Both the position numbers and the translations under genes were made by a program. Shown here piece after piece: positions 6,962-15,364 of a DNA stretch of 64,000 nt. The stretch comes from JABSOG01 sp965277695 (GTDB lineage Bacteria > Pseudomonadota > Gammaproteobacteria > Enterobacterales > Alteromonadaceae). Within the stretch, counting starts at the first letter, position 1; the number at the start of each line of letters is the position of its first letter. Under the pieces are notes generated by a model. That model was not told the origin of the DNA. It saw only the letters and a program-made list of their open reading frames with translations, and made no database searches. The stretch is taken from the NCBI GenBank assembly GCA_965277695.1, contig CBDIDQ010000036.1, positions 1 to 64,000 on the forward strand, given 5' to 3'.

Positions 6962-9460
6962 TTATGGGATGAGTTTAATGGTTTTAGCACTTGAGAGTAA
7001 GTCAGGTACATTAGCGCAACGACCATCTGTACTGATATAGTTATCTAGTTGCTCTTTTACACAAATAGCACAAAAGTCCGTTATCATTTTAGTTCCGACA
7101 CCATCAATATAAACCTCATCGCCACATACAAAATCACTGTTAAGCGTACTGTTCCACGCAACCGTATTATTATTAACCGGGTAAATCGCACCACAGCCCA
7201 CTTTAGCGGTTAGCGGCGTTTGTAACGACCACACTGAAATGGTACAGCCATAATAACAATTAGCCGATTGATATTCTGGCGGTAAAAAGAAGCTATTCGA
7301 CGCTTTGTCAAAATCATATTGCTTAGTTTGCGTCAGTGCGATGGCATCATAAAGCCGCCTGCGTTGTTTACTTGATTGATAGCCTGCATCCGGTGCATTT
7401 AGCTGCTGTGGTGAAGGTAATAAAAACTTGCCCAGCGATTCATTCCACACCACCGCTTGCCAGGGTGAGCCGTTTAATCTGGCATATAAAAATGCCGCTT
7501 GGTTTTGGTCATGACTACTGATGTTGCTCTGAATACTTTGGGTGGGGCGGGTGCGATCATCAAGCTGTAAACGAATGTCGGACTCGCCTTTTTGATAGTC
7601 GTAATGGGTCTGTCCATAATCACTGTCGATATCGGTTAGGCGTCCTGATTTGTCATAACGATATCGGCTTACTTGGTCGCCTTGGCTGATTCTTTTTGGC
7701 TGGCCTTTGGCGGTATATTTAATGGTTAAGGGCGGTTGCTTGCTGATAGCCACTTGGGTGAGTTGGTTATGCTGATTCAGGGTGAGTGTTTGGTTGTGGG
7801 TTTGTTTGTGCGGATCGGTGTTTGTCGCCGTTTTTAGATTGCCTAAGCTATCGTAAATATAGCTGACGTGACTGTTGTCACTGCGTTTTACAGCGGTGCG
7901 AAAGCCAAGTTTATTGTAGCGGTATTGATGAACTGCGCCATCAGCAAAGGTGATATCGCTGAGTTTGCCTGTTTTGCCATAAGCAAATTGGCTAGTTTTT
8001 TGGGCATTGGTCAGAGTGGTTAATAGTCCATCGGCGTTGTAACTGAAGGTTTGTCGGCCTGTTTTATTAGATGTTTCAGTCATCACATCACCATTGCTGG
8101 CGTAGCGATAAGTATGGCTATCGTTGCTGTTTATTCGTTGGGTTAGATTGCCTTTTTCATCATAATCGTAACTGACCAGTCGCCCTTCATTGTCGTTAAT
8201 TGAGGTGATTTGACCCGCTGGGTTGTATTGATAGCGGTATTGTTGATGCTCATTGTCCAGCGTCGTGGGTTTGGGGTTGATGTCATATTGGCTGGGTCGT
8301 CCGTTATCATCATAGGTGATGCGGGCTTGTTGTTGGTTATTCTTTTGTAGGTCATTATGCCAAAGTTCAGTGATTTGGTTGCGGTCATTTAAAATAATTG
8401 AACTGGTAAATCCTTCGGTGTTGGTGATGCTAGTGGTAATACCTTGATTATTCTGGATAAATGTTGAGGTATTCCCGTTGTTGTCTTTTACTGTTGTGGT
8501 GTTGCCTGCATATTTATAGCGGTATTTTTGGCCGCTGATGTTGACTGATTTTGCTTTACCGCTGTTGTAATAGTTAAATTTTGCAGTTGCTTGACCTAAA
8601 GGGTCGATGATTTTATGTAGCTGTTGCTTGTCTTTGCTGTGGTATTTGTAATGCCATTGGTGACCCGCCATATCAATCACGCTGCTGAGTTGGTCTTTGT
8701 TGTTATATTGATAACTTACCATACGCTGTTGGTCATCTGTGATTTGGATAATTCGTCCTTTGTCATCGCGCTGAATATCAACCTGGCGATGGTTGTCGCC
8801 GATAACGCTGGTCAGGCGGTTTTCATTATATAATAGTTTGATTTCGTTGCCGTTATTATCAGCAATAGTGGTCAGGCGATAGCGGTCACCGAGCTTTTTA
8901 AACCGTTTTGACCAGCCGGTTAAATAGCTGATTTGCAATAATCCGTGGGCGTCAAAATCAATCGCTTTGATATCACTGTTTTGCGCCGGGTTGATTTTAT
9001 AACCCACGGTTGCCGGGATAAACTCGCTAAGTACAGCGCTGTCATTTTTGTATTGTAAAATGCCATTGGCTTTGATAGTGATGGTTTCAGCTAAAGAAAG
9101 CTGCCAGCCTGAACTAAAATCTGCACCACCAATGACACTTGAATCATAAACCCGCGCCATGGTGATGGGGATTCTGCCGACAGTCACCAAATCACGTCGA
9201 ACAAAACTCAAATTACCTTTACCGACGTTGACAAACTGCTGCCGCAGACCATAAAAAATGGCTTGTTCGTTGTGAAATAATGAGCGAATACGCCGCCGTT
9301 CAGACAGTTCATTGAGAATTTGGGCATGGTCGATGAGTTGTGGATCAACTGGGGGTCGACTTTGCGCTGAAGCGAGGGTTTGTGTCGTTAATGGCATAAA
9401 AAGCAATAAGGCCAATAGCCTCCCTCTGAATACTTTAAATCTGCCGGTTGATTGTGTCAT
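6962..9460 (-). CDS. Secreted Rhs/YD-repeat protein with Cys-rich C-terminal domain
   Basis: 832 residues. A Sec signal peptide (about 1-33) is followed by a DUF6531-like N-terminal segment (GNLSFVRRDLVTVGRIPITM). About 20 YD-type repeats come next, roughly residues 180-640 (for example YRYDKSGRLTDIDSDYG and YDEKGNLTQRINS), the kind that form a beta-cage. The canonical Rhs core motif DPxGL is not seen. The last 170 or so residues differ: seven Cys and a GDEVYIDGVGTKMITDFCAI stretch that resembles double-psi beta-barrel/3D-type domains. The tail may be an effector or wall-acting domain; that is inference. There is no PAAR domain, so secretion looks Sec-dependent rather than via T6SS despite the nearby cluster. 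Confidence 0.8.
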   Translation of the reverse strand: MTQSTGRFKVFRGRLLALLLFMPLTTQTLASAQSRPPVDPQLIDHAQILNELSERRRIRSLFHNEQAIFYGLRQQFVNVGKGNLSFVRRDLVTVGRIPITMARVYDSSVIGGADFSSGWQLSLAETITIKANGILQYKNDSAVLSEFIPATVGYKINPAQNSDIKAIDFDAHGLLQISYLTGWSKRFKKLGDRYRLTTIADNNGNEIKLLYNENRLTSVIGDNHRQVDIQRDDKGRIIQITDDQQRMVSYQYNNKDQLSSVIDMAGHQWHYKYHSKDKQQLHKIIDPLGQATAKFNYYNSGKAKSVNISGQKYRYKYAGNTTTVKDNNGNTSTFIQNNQGITTSITNTEGFTSSIILNDRNQITELWHNDLQKNNQQQARITYDDNGRPSQYDINPKPTTLDNEHQQYRYQYNPAGQITSINDNEGRLVSYDYDEKGNLTQRINSNDSHTYRYASNGDVMTETSNKTGRQTFSYNADGLLTTLTNAQKTSQFAYGKTGKLSDITFADGAVHQYRYNKLGFRTAVKRSDNSHVSYIYDSLGNLKTATNTDPHKQTHNQTLTLNQHNQLTQVAISKQPPLTIKYTAKGQPKRISQGDQVSRYRYDKSGRLTDIDSDYGQTHYDYQKGESDIRLQLDDRTRPTQSIQSNISSHDQNQAAFLYARLNGSPWQAVVWNESLGKFLLPSPQQLNAPDAGYQSSKQRRRLYDAIALTQTKQYDFDKASNSFFLPPEYQSANCYYGCTISVWSLQTPLTAKVGCGAIYPVNNNTVAWNSTLNSDFVCGDEVYIDGVGTKMITDFCAICVKEQLDNYISTDGRCANVPDLLSSAKTIKLIP

Positions 9461-10113
9461 TTTGTTTGGTTCATTTATTGTTTTTAATAGCGTCTTTCAG
9501 CTTGAGACAGATTATTCATGCTTTGTCCCATAAAATCAAGGATAAAATTATTGCATAATCAACATCGCACCGAGTGGACCAATAACCTATGCGAAGCATG
9601 AGCCGAAGAGACAAATTCATCGGGAATGAATTTGAACAGCTTTAGCTGGCCCGAAGGGTGAAAGGCAGGGGTAGCCTGAAATCATGTTACGCAACAGCGC
9701 AGCGTTGCCTACCATGCAAACCTTCGGGCAACAAAAAACCTGAACGGAGCGATTGCCGATTGACACCAAACCCGCAAAAAAACATTCATTTGTCGTTTAT
9801 TACCCCGTTATGATGGGTTTCGCCTTTGGCTCACCGCATCCTACGAAGAAGAATCCATCCACCACCCACCCCAAAAACTGCGTCATTTATCACCCAATTT
9901 CCGCTCAAAACAGCAAAAAAAACCTCAGCCAAAGGGTCTTAAATGACCCGTTTGAAGCGCATTAACCCGGCCGGGCTAATTTCATTGTTTAGCAAAATAT
10001 ATCAATATAAACAATGACTTAAAATTTTTATTTGACCATTATTTGGCAGCAAAAAGCGGCTGGCACCAGTTATGCAATAGCCCGGACTCACAAACGTTAT
10101 TAAAGAGAGCTTA
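9461..10113. other. Intergenic region of about 650 bp, mostly non-coding
   Basis: It separates the divergent Rhs gene and the winged-helix/T6SS block. Bases 9590-9730 hold a cluster of hairpins, listed separately. A 70-codon open frame at 9753-9965 has no ribosome site or recognisable protein character and resembles translated intergenic repeat sequence. The segment GATGGGTTTCGCCTTTGGCT near 9810 has the look of a widespread bacterial intergenic repeat. CCCGGCCGGG near 9967 is a perfect palindrome. Confidence 0.6.
9592..9729. other. Multi-hairpin structured element (candidate ncRNA or MITE-like repeat)
   Basis: Several stems lie in tandem or nested. ATGC/GCAT closes around GAA near 9592-9602. 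CAAATTCAT (9612-9620) pairs with ATGAATTTG (9626-9634) across CGGGA. CAGC/GCTG closes around TTTA near 9637-9648. GCCCGAAGG (9649-9657) pairs with CCTTCGGGC (9721-9729). This last stem encloses AGGC/GCCT and GCAAC/GTTGC hairpins. The whole could fold as a branched RNA or DNA structure. No known RNA family is recognised. Confidence 0.45.
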
Positions 10114-10350
10114 ATGAGTATTAGTTATCACTATCAGACTGACGTTGTGTTGCTCATCAAGAATTATCTGCTTGAGCATCCTCAATGCGAGGATACTATT
10201 TATGGCATTACCGAATGGTGGGTTAAACAGCAGAAGTTTGCTGATTCGCTGACCGCAGTTGATAACGCGCTGTCAATTTTAACAGTACAGGGAGATATTA
10301 GCTCGGTTAAACGAAACAATAAGACATATTACCGGTTAACTAGAAACTAG
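10114..10350 (+). CDS. Small winged-helix-like protein upstream of the T6SS operon
   Basis: A 78-residue protein. A helical N-terminus (VVLLIKNYLLEHPQCEDTIY) precedes GITEWWVKQQKFADSLTAVD, then NALSILTVQGDISSVKRNNK and a short strand. This helix-helix-wing order fits small winged-helix proteins annotated as hypothetical in many proteobacteria. AAAGAGAGCTTA precedes the ATG. It lies 85 bases upstream of tssBC on the same strand, so it could be part of, or a regulator of, the secretion operon. DNA binding is inferred, not shown. Confidence 0.55.
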   Translation: MSISYHYQTDVVLLIKNYLLEHPQCEDTIYGITEWWVKQQKFADSLTAVDNALSILTVQGDISSVKRNNKTYYRLTRN

Positions 10351-10435
10351 TGACTGACTTAAGTGGTGTTTTAGCTTGAGTTTTAGTCCAATGTTTCAGT
10401 TATTTTAAATTTAGATTGTGATTTGGAGTTGAGTT

Positions 10436-12376
10436 TTGGAAAGTAATCAAAAGAAACTATCGAGGGTCCGATCGCCAAGAGTACACATCACTTATGATGT
10501 CGAAATTGGTGATGCCATCGTGCAGCGGGAGTTACCGCTGATTGTCGGCATCCTGTCTGACCTCTCAGGTAAACCAAAAGAACCGTTACCGCCAATTAAA
10601 GAGCGTGCGTTTGTGGTTATCGATCGCGATAACTTCGACGACGTAATGGTCGGCTGTAATGTCCGTTTAGCCTACTCTGTTGAGAATGTGGTGGCCGCTG
10701 AGGCTGGGGGTAAAGCAAATCTGGAATTACTGTTTAACAGTATCGACGATTTCACCCCGCTGAATCTGGTCAGGCAGATCCCAATAACGAGTGTACTGTA
10801 TGAATCGCGCAGCCGTATCAGGGACTTTATTGCCAAACTAGATGGCAATGATGATCTTGATGGTTTGCTCACGCAACTCCTCGGCGACGAAGCGCTGCAA
10901 GCTGAGCTTATTGCGGTCTACGATGGTGTCGATGATATGTCGACTGTAGAGCCCAATGAGTTTATTAATAAATTGCTCACCGAAGGTGGTATGGCACTGG
11001 ATGAAAGCCAGCGACCTTACGCGCTGTCGTTGATTGGCGAGTTTGCTTTGTCCATTCTCAGAGATGGTGCTGATGATGCACCTGAGTTTGCCAGTGACCG
11101 AATGTCAGATAAAATCTCGTTGATTGACAATCAGTTAACCCAGCAAATTAATCTGGTGATGCATGAACCTGCCTTCCAAACCTTGGAATCCACTTGGCGG
11201 GGTCTGCACTTTTTGGTGATGAATACCGAAACCAATACCCAGCTGAAATTGCGGATCATGAATGTCTCTAAAAACGATTTGCTGAAGGACCTGCAAAAAG
11301 CGGTGGAGTTTGATCAAAGTGCGTTGTTCAAAAAAGTCTATGAAGAAGAGTTCGGCACCTATGGTGGTGATCCGTTCAGCTTCCTGGTCGGCGATTATGA
11401 GTTTGGTCGTCATCCGGCAGACATTGAATTGCTAGAGAAAATCTCCGGTGTGGCGGCTGCGGCCCATGCCCCGTTTATTTCTTCTGCCTATTCAAAACTG
11501 TTTGATATGGAAGACTTTTTCAGCCTGTCACAACCCAGAGACCTGAGCAAGGTGTTTGAAAGTGCAGAGCTTATCAAGTGGCGTAGCTTTAGAGGCAGTG
11601 AAGACTCTCGCTATGTGACCTTAACGCTACCAAAAGTGTTATTACGCTTACCTTATGGACCTGAAACTGTTGCTGCCGAGGGGTTCGATTACCTCGAAGA
11701 CGTGGATGGCACCAATGCTAAGAAATATTTGTGGGGTAATCCGGCGTTTATTCTGGCTCAACGTATTACTAATGCGTATTCACTACATGGCTGGCTCGCG
11801 GCTATCCGTGGGGTCGAAGGCGGTGGACTGGTCGAAGGTTTACCTGCGCATACGTTCAAAACCGCAGCGGGCGACGTCAAGCTGACTTGTCCAACTCAGG
11901 TATCGATTACTGATCGGCGGGAAAAAGAGTTGAACGATTTGGGCTTTATGGCGATTTTGCATTGTAAAGGCAGTGATAAAGCGGCGTTCTTTGGCGGTCA
12001 AACGACCGGTCAAGCACAAAAATACAACACCGATGCGGCTAATGCTAACGCGCGGATCTCAACGATGTTGCCCTATGTGCTCAACGCCTCGCGGTTTGCT
12101 CATTACATCAAGGTGATCATGCGTGACAAGATTGGTAGCTTTGCCACCAAGGATAACGTGGCTGATTATCTTAACAACTGGATTGGCAATTACGTTTTGG
12201 TGGACGACTCAGCCTCGCAAGATATGAAGGCCAGTTATCCGTTGCGCGATTCACGCATTGACGTGACTGACGTGCCAGGTAAACCGGGCAGTTATCGGGC
12301 CGTGGTATTCCTGCGACCGCACTTCCAGTTGGAAGAGCTGACCACTTCAATTCGACTGGTAGCTGAGCTGCCGTAA
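10436..12376 (+). CDS. tssBC: Fused T6SS contractile-sheath protein TssB-TssC
   Basis: One 646-residue reading frame holds both sheath subunits. Residues about 5-165 are TssB/VipA (SRVRSPRVHITYDVEIGDAI, LPLIVGILSDLSGK, TPLNLVRQIP). Residues about 175-646 are TssC/VipB (LIDNQLTQQINLVMHEPAFQ, LESTWRGLHFLV, FGTYGGDPFSFLVGDYEF, ending FQLEELTTSIRLVAELP). The helix EFINKLLTEGGMALDES near residue 178 matches the position of the TssC N-terminal helix that ClpV binds in Vibrio, here tethered internally. Normally these are two adjacent genes. The start is TTG with GGAG seven bases before. It heads the operon, and no stop or frameshift interrupts the junction. Confidence 0.9.
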   Translation: MESNQKKLSRVRSPRVHITYDVEIGDAIVQRELPLIVGILSDLSGKPKEPLPPIKERAFVVIDRDNFDDVMVGCNVRLAYSVENVVAAEAGGKANLELLFNSIDDFTPLNLVRQIPITSVLYESRSRIRDFIAKLDGNDDLDGLLTQLLGDEALQAELIAVYDGVDDMSTVEPNEFINKLLTEGGMALDESQRPYALSLIGEFALSILRDGADDAPEFASDRMSDKISLIDNQLTQQINLVMHEPAFQTLESTWRGLHFLVMNTETNTQLKLRIMNVSKNDLLKDLQKAVEFDQSALFKKVYEEEFGTYGGDPFSFLVGDYEFGRHPADIELLEKISGVAAAAHAPFISSAYSKLFDMEDFFSLSQPRDLSKVFESAELIKWRSFRGSEDSRYVTLTLPKVLLRLPYGPETVAAEGFDYLEDVDGTNAKKYLWGNPAFILAQRITNAYSLHGWLAAIRGVEGGGLVEGLPAHTFKTAAGDVKLTCPTQVSITDRREKELNDLGFMAILHCKGSDKAAFFGGQTTGQAQKYNTDAANANARISTMLPYVLNASRFAHYIKVIMRDKIGSFATKDNVADYLNNWIGNYVLVDDSASQDMKASYPLRDSRIDVTDVPGKPGSYRAVVFLRPHFQLEELTTSIRLVAELP

Positions 12377-12416
12377 GTTACTGCCTGTTAAGAAACGAAA
12401 TAAAGAGAGATGAACC

Positions 12417-13025
12417 ATGGATTTAATTTTATTACAATTTGGTGTCGACAACTTTACCAAGGCAGATAAGGATCTGTCTGGTTCAGGTGGCGCATCATTA
12501 ATAGATGGGGCGAGCGATGGCGCTGACTGGAAGGAGATCCAGAATGTCGGTGCCGCCGGTACGTTTAACCCTGATAACTGTGTTGAACTGGTGTCGATTA
12601 ATCAGGGCATACAACAGCAGGTGACAACTGATGTCAGTAACAGTGCGAGGACATCGGGCCGACCGGTGATCTCGGATTTCACCTGCGTCAAGTATGTCGA
12701 TGTGACTTCGCCGAAAATGTACGATCATTGTTTACGCGCCAAACCGTTGGATACGGAAACGGCGAAACCCACCACCATTTTTGTGCTGCGAAACTCCGGT
12801 GACCAGCTCAATATCATTATGCGTTTCGAATTACGCTTTGCCATTATCAGTGAGATCCAGTTTCAGTCTCACCCCAATGATATGGCCACCGAGCAATTTA
12901 AGTTGAACTTTACTGAAATTGCCTGGCATCACCAATGTCAGGGTGCTGGCGTACAGAATAGCGGATTCTCTGCTTCTGCTTGGAGTATCGCGAAAAACCG
13001 TCCTATTGGTTCTTTGTCTTCGTGA
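12417..13025 (+). CDS. hcp: T6SS Hcp-family tube protein
   Basis: Builds the inner tube of the injection apparatus. 202 residues, longer than typical Hcp (about 160-170). The recognisable core runs from CVELVSINQGIQQQVTTDVS through RPVISDFTCVKYVDVTSPKM to FAIISEIQFQSHPNDMATEQ and FKLNFTEIAW. An N-terminal insertion (about residues 15-45) and a C-terminal tail (about 175-202) are extra. It lies 40 bases after tssBC, with GAGAGATGAACC before the ATG. A strong RNA hairpin follows, which could raise hcp transcript stability relative to downstream genes. Confidence 0.88.
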   Translation: MDLILLQFGVDNFTKADKDLSGSGGASLIDGASDGADWKEIQNVGAAGTFNPDNCVELVSINQGIQQQVTTDVSNSARTSGRPVISDFTCVKYVDVTSPKMYDHCLRAKPLDTETAKPTTIFVLRNSGDQLNIIMRFELRFAIISEIQFQSHPNDMATEQFKLNFTEIAWHHQCQGAGVQNSGFSASAWSIAKNRPIGSLSS

Positions 13026-13056
13026 TAGGGTTTTTGTAATGGTTTTTTGCTGGGTT

Positions 13057-13082
13057 GGGTGTAGGGAACAGTCCCTGTACCC
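13057..13082 (+). promoter_or_regulatory. Strong intercistronic hairpin between hcp and tssE
   Basis: GGGTGTAGGGA (13057-13067) pairs with TCCCTGTACCC (13072-13082) across a four-base loop: 11 base pairs in RNA with two G-U wobbles. No U-run follows, so it fits a 3'-end stabiliser or processing site better than a terminator. That matches the need for far more Hcp than structural subunits. Function is inferred. Confidence 0.5.
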
Positions 13083-13125
13083 TCCCGCACTGAACCAAAC
13101 GCTAAAGCAGTAATAAGGAACGACA

Positions 13126-13512
13126 ATGAACAAAACCTTGTTTGAAAAACTCACCCGACCGGGTGAGACCATTACTTTAAAAGAGTCGGTGGTGGCAAAC
13201 ATCGACCATATTCTCAGTGCTGGTGGATTGCTTGATGCCACCTTAAACGGTGAAATCAATGCCTCACGCCAGAGTTTAGGCAGTATTTTTGTTAATGGTT
13301 TGTCGGCCATTGTGGATCAGTCCAGCAATAGTCCGGACCAACTCCAGCAATATCGGACAACATTAAGAAAAGTGCTGCTGCGGTTTGAACCTCGGCTAAA
13401 AAATGTCACCGTCAATAGTATTAGCGGTGGCACTATTCAGTCATCTTGTCAGCTGAAAATTGAGTTGATTGATGGCGAGTTTGAGCACCAGTTTGTGTTT
13501 GGCAATTCGTAA
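13126..13512 (+). CDS. tssE: T6SS baseplate protein TssE (gp25-like)
   Basis: Baseplate wedge component related to phage T4 gp25. 128 residues: an N-terminal helix (LFEKLTRPGE), the linker (SVVANIDHILSAGGLLDATL) and the conserved gp25 end FEPRLKNVTVNSISG with C-terminal strands (CQLKIELIDGEFEHQFVF). AATAAGGAACGACA before the ATG is a good ribosome site. Its position between hcp and tssF is the standard order in many clusters. The canonical DYG-type motif is weakly conserved. Confidence 0.82.
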   Translation: MNKTLFEKLTRPGETITLKESVVANIDHILSAGGLLDATLNGEINASRQSLGSIFVNGLSAIVDQSSNSPDQLQQYRTTLRKVLLRFEPRLKNVTVNSISGGTIQSSCQLKIELIDGEFEHQFVFGNS

Positions 13513-13573
13513 TTAGGGGATTTATCCCCGGGTGTAATAACACGATATCAATTAACCATTAACAGGAGTCCGT

Positions 13574-15364
13574 GTGGCTAGTAAATTTGAGTACTTTCAA
13601 CAGGAGATGCGATTTTTACGTGGTTCTGTTGAAGCGTTCAGTCAAACCTACCCCCAGGTGGCGGCAGAGCTGAAACTCAGTGCCGGGCGCTCGTCGGACC
13701 CACATGTTGAGCAGCTGTTACAGTCTTTTGCTTATTTAACTGGGCAGCTGCGTAGCGACCTGCAAAAGCAACGGGACCAAATTCCTAATCAGCTGTTGCA
13801 TAGTTTATATCCCAATTTAATGCGTTCTTTGCCGTGTATGACGGTGTTACAGGCCAATGTCGAAAACGATGGGGCCAATTTCGTTAACGGTTATACGCTA
13901 GAAAAAGGTCGCCAGTTTTTTGGCAATGCGTCTCGCACCGGGCAAAAAGAAAAGGCCGAATGTAAGTTTCAAAATTGTTATGCAACGCCACTGTGGCCTT
14001 TTGTGATTAACGATATCAAGGTGTTGCCGAAGAATTTGTTTGCCTTTTTAGATCAACGGATTGATACCCAAACGGTGATTTCGATGGAGGTGCAAAGCAC
14101 CGGCACCGAAGCGATGCATCAGTATCCGTTAAAGCAGTTGCGTTTTTACATTAATGATCGCATTCAGCGGGCGAAAATTTACCAGCTGCTGTCAGACAAA
14201 TTGGTGGGTTTTGCCATCAAGGTTAATGACAAGGTGTATCCGTTGAATGATAGTCAAATCAACTGGGTGGGTTTTGCCGATGATGAGAATGTGCTGCCGG
14301 ATGATGCGGGCAGTCAAAGAGCTTATCGGTTGTTACAGGAATATTTTGCTTTTCCAGAAAAGTTTTATTTCTTTGATATCACTGGATTAGATGTTAAAGG
14401 CGCAGTAGAGCGTTTTGAATTGCTGCTGCTGATCGATGAACCGAGCGGTGCGATTCACTTGAACAAAAACAGCTTTGCGTTGAATTGTTTTCCGGCGATC
14501 AACTTGTATCCGAAGTCATTTAAGCCGGTGCAGTTAAAACAGAATCAACATGAATATCGTTTGCTGGCGGATGAACGCTTTTATTTGCAGGCCGAAATTC
14601 ACAGTATCACCGATGTTCGCAGTATTGCCTTTAGTGGCAAGTCGGCCACGGTGGCGGCTTGGTTAGGCACTCAGGCGAGGCCAACATCAGGACAGTATTA
14701 TATTACCCGGTTGACCGAATTATTGACGCCGGGTGAGCGGGGCTGTGATGTGTTTTTGGCGATTTATGATGCCAATTTCGAGCCTTCCCAGCCGATTGAT
14801 CAAACCATTTCGGTGAAAGGCTGGTGTAATAACCGCCGTTTGCCCGAAGCATTAAGGGTCGGACAAAAACTGCAATTGGTGGGCGCGGGACCAATGATGG
14901 ATGTTGATGTGATGGAGATGCCGACCAAGTTTAAAGGGGCGACGCTCGAAGGTGAAAACAGCGTGAAGTTACTGTCGCAGTTATCGCTGAATTTACACGC
15001 ACTAGGTGAGGGCGAAAATCGTCTCGAATTGCTCAGACAGATGTTGTATTTGTATTGTGATCCGATGGCGTTATCTCATACCCGTCAGCTTGATGGTTTG
15101 ACCCAAATGAAGTCATCGGCGGTGGTCAGGCGGATTGGCTCTGATATGTGGCGCGGTCACTGTCGGGGCACCAAAGTAGAGTTGCATATTAATGAGGACT
15201 ATTTTGACGGTGCGAATCCGTTGTTACTCGGCGGGGTATTGAGCTATTTCTTTGGTTTGTATACCACCATTAATCATTTTGTTCAGCTGCAATTGGTCAG
15301 CGATAAACGGGAAGGGGTTTGGAAGCGATGGCTACCACGCATTGGCGAACAGGTTATACTGTAG
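13574..15364 (+). CDS. tssF: T6SS baseplate protein TssF
   Basis: The N-terminus FEYFQQEMRFLRGSVEAFSQ, followed by YPQVAAELKL and DPHVEQLLQSFAYLTGQL, is diagnostic of TssF/VasA. 596 residues matches the family. The C-terminus GGVLSYFFGLYTTINHFVQL is also typical. TssF forms the baseplate wedge with TssG, TssE and TssK. The start is GTG, six bases after AGGAG. It overlaps the following tssG start by 37 bases, indicating translational coupling. Confidence 0.93.
   Translation: MASKFEYFQQEMRFLRGSVEAFSQTYPQVAAELKLSAGRSSDPHVEQLLQSFAYLTGQLRSDLQKQRDQIPNQLLHSLYPNLMRSLPCMTVLQANVENDGANFVNGYTLEKGRQFFGNASRTGQKEKAECKFQNCYATPLWPFVINDIKVLPKNLFAFLDQRIDTQTVISMEVQSTGTEAMHQYPLKQLRFYINDRIQRAKIYQLLSDKLVGFAIKVNDKVYPLNDSQINWVGFADDENVLPDDAGSQRAYRLLQEYFAFPEKFYFFDITGLDVKGAVERFELLLLIDEPSGAIHLNKNSFALNCFPAINLYPKSFKPVQLKQNQHEYRLLADERFYLQAEIHSITDVRSIAFSGKSATVAAWLGTQARPTSGQYYITRLTELLTPGERGCDVFLAIYDANFEPSQPIDQTISVKGWCNNRRLPEALRVGQKLQLVGAGPMMDVDVMEMPTKFKGATLEGENSVKLLSQLSLNLHALGEGENRLELLRQMLYLYCDPMALSHTRQLDGLTQMKSSAVVRRIGSDMWRGHCRGTKVELHINEDYFDGANPLLLGGVLSYFFGLYTTINHFVQLQLVSDKREGVWKRWLPRIGEQVIL

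Noticed and set aside
9753..9965. 70-codon open frame upstream of the T6SS region
   Set aside because: No ribosome site or protein-like pattern; composition looks like translated intergenic repeat.
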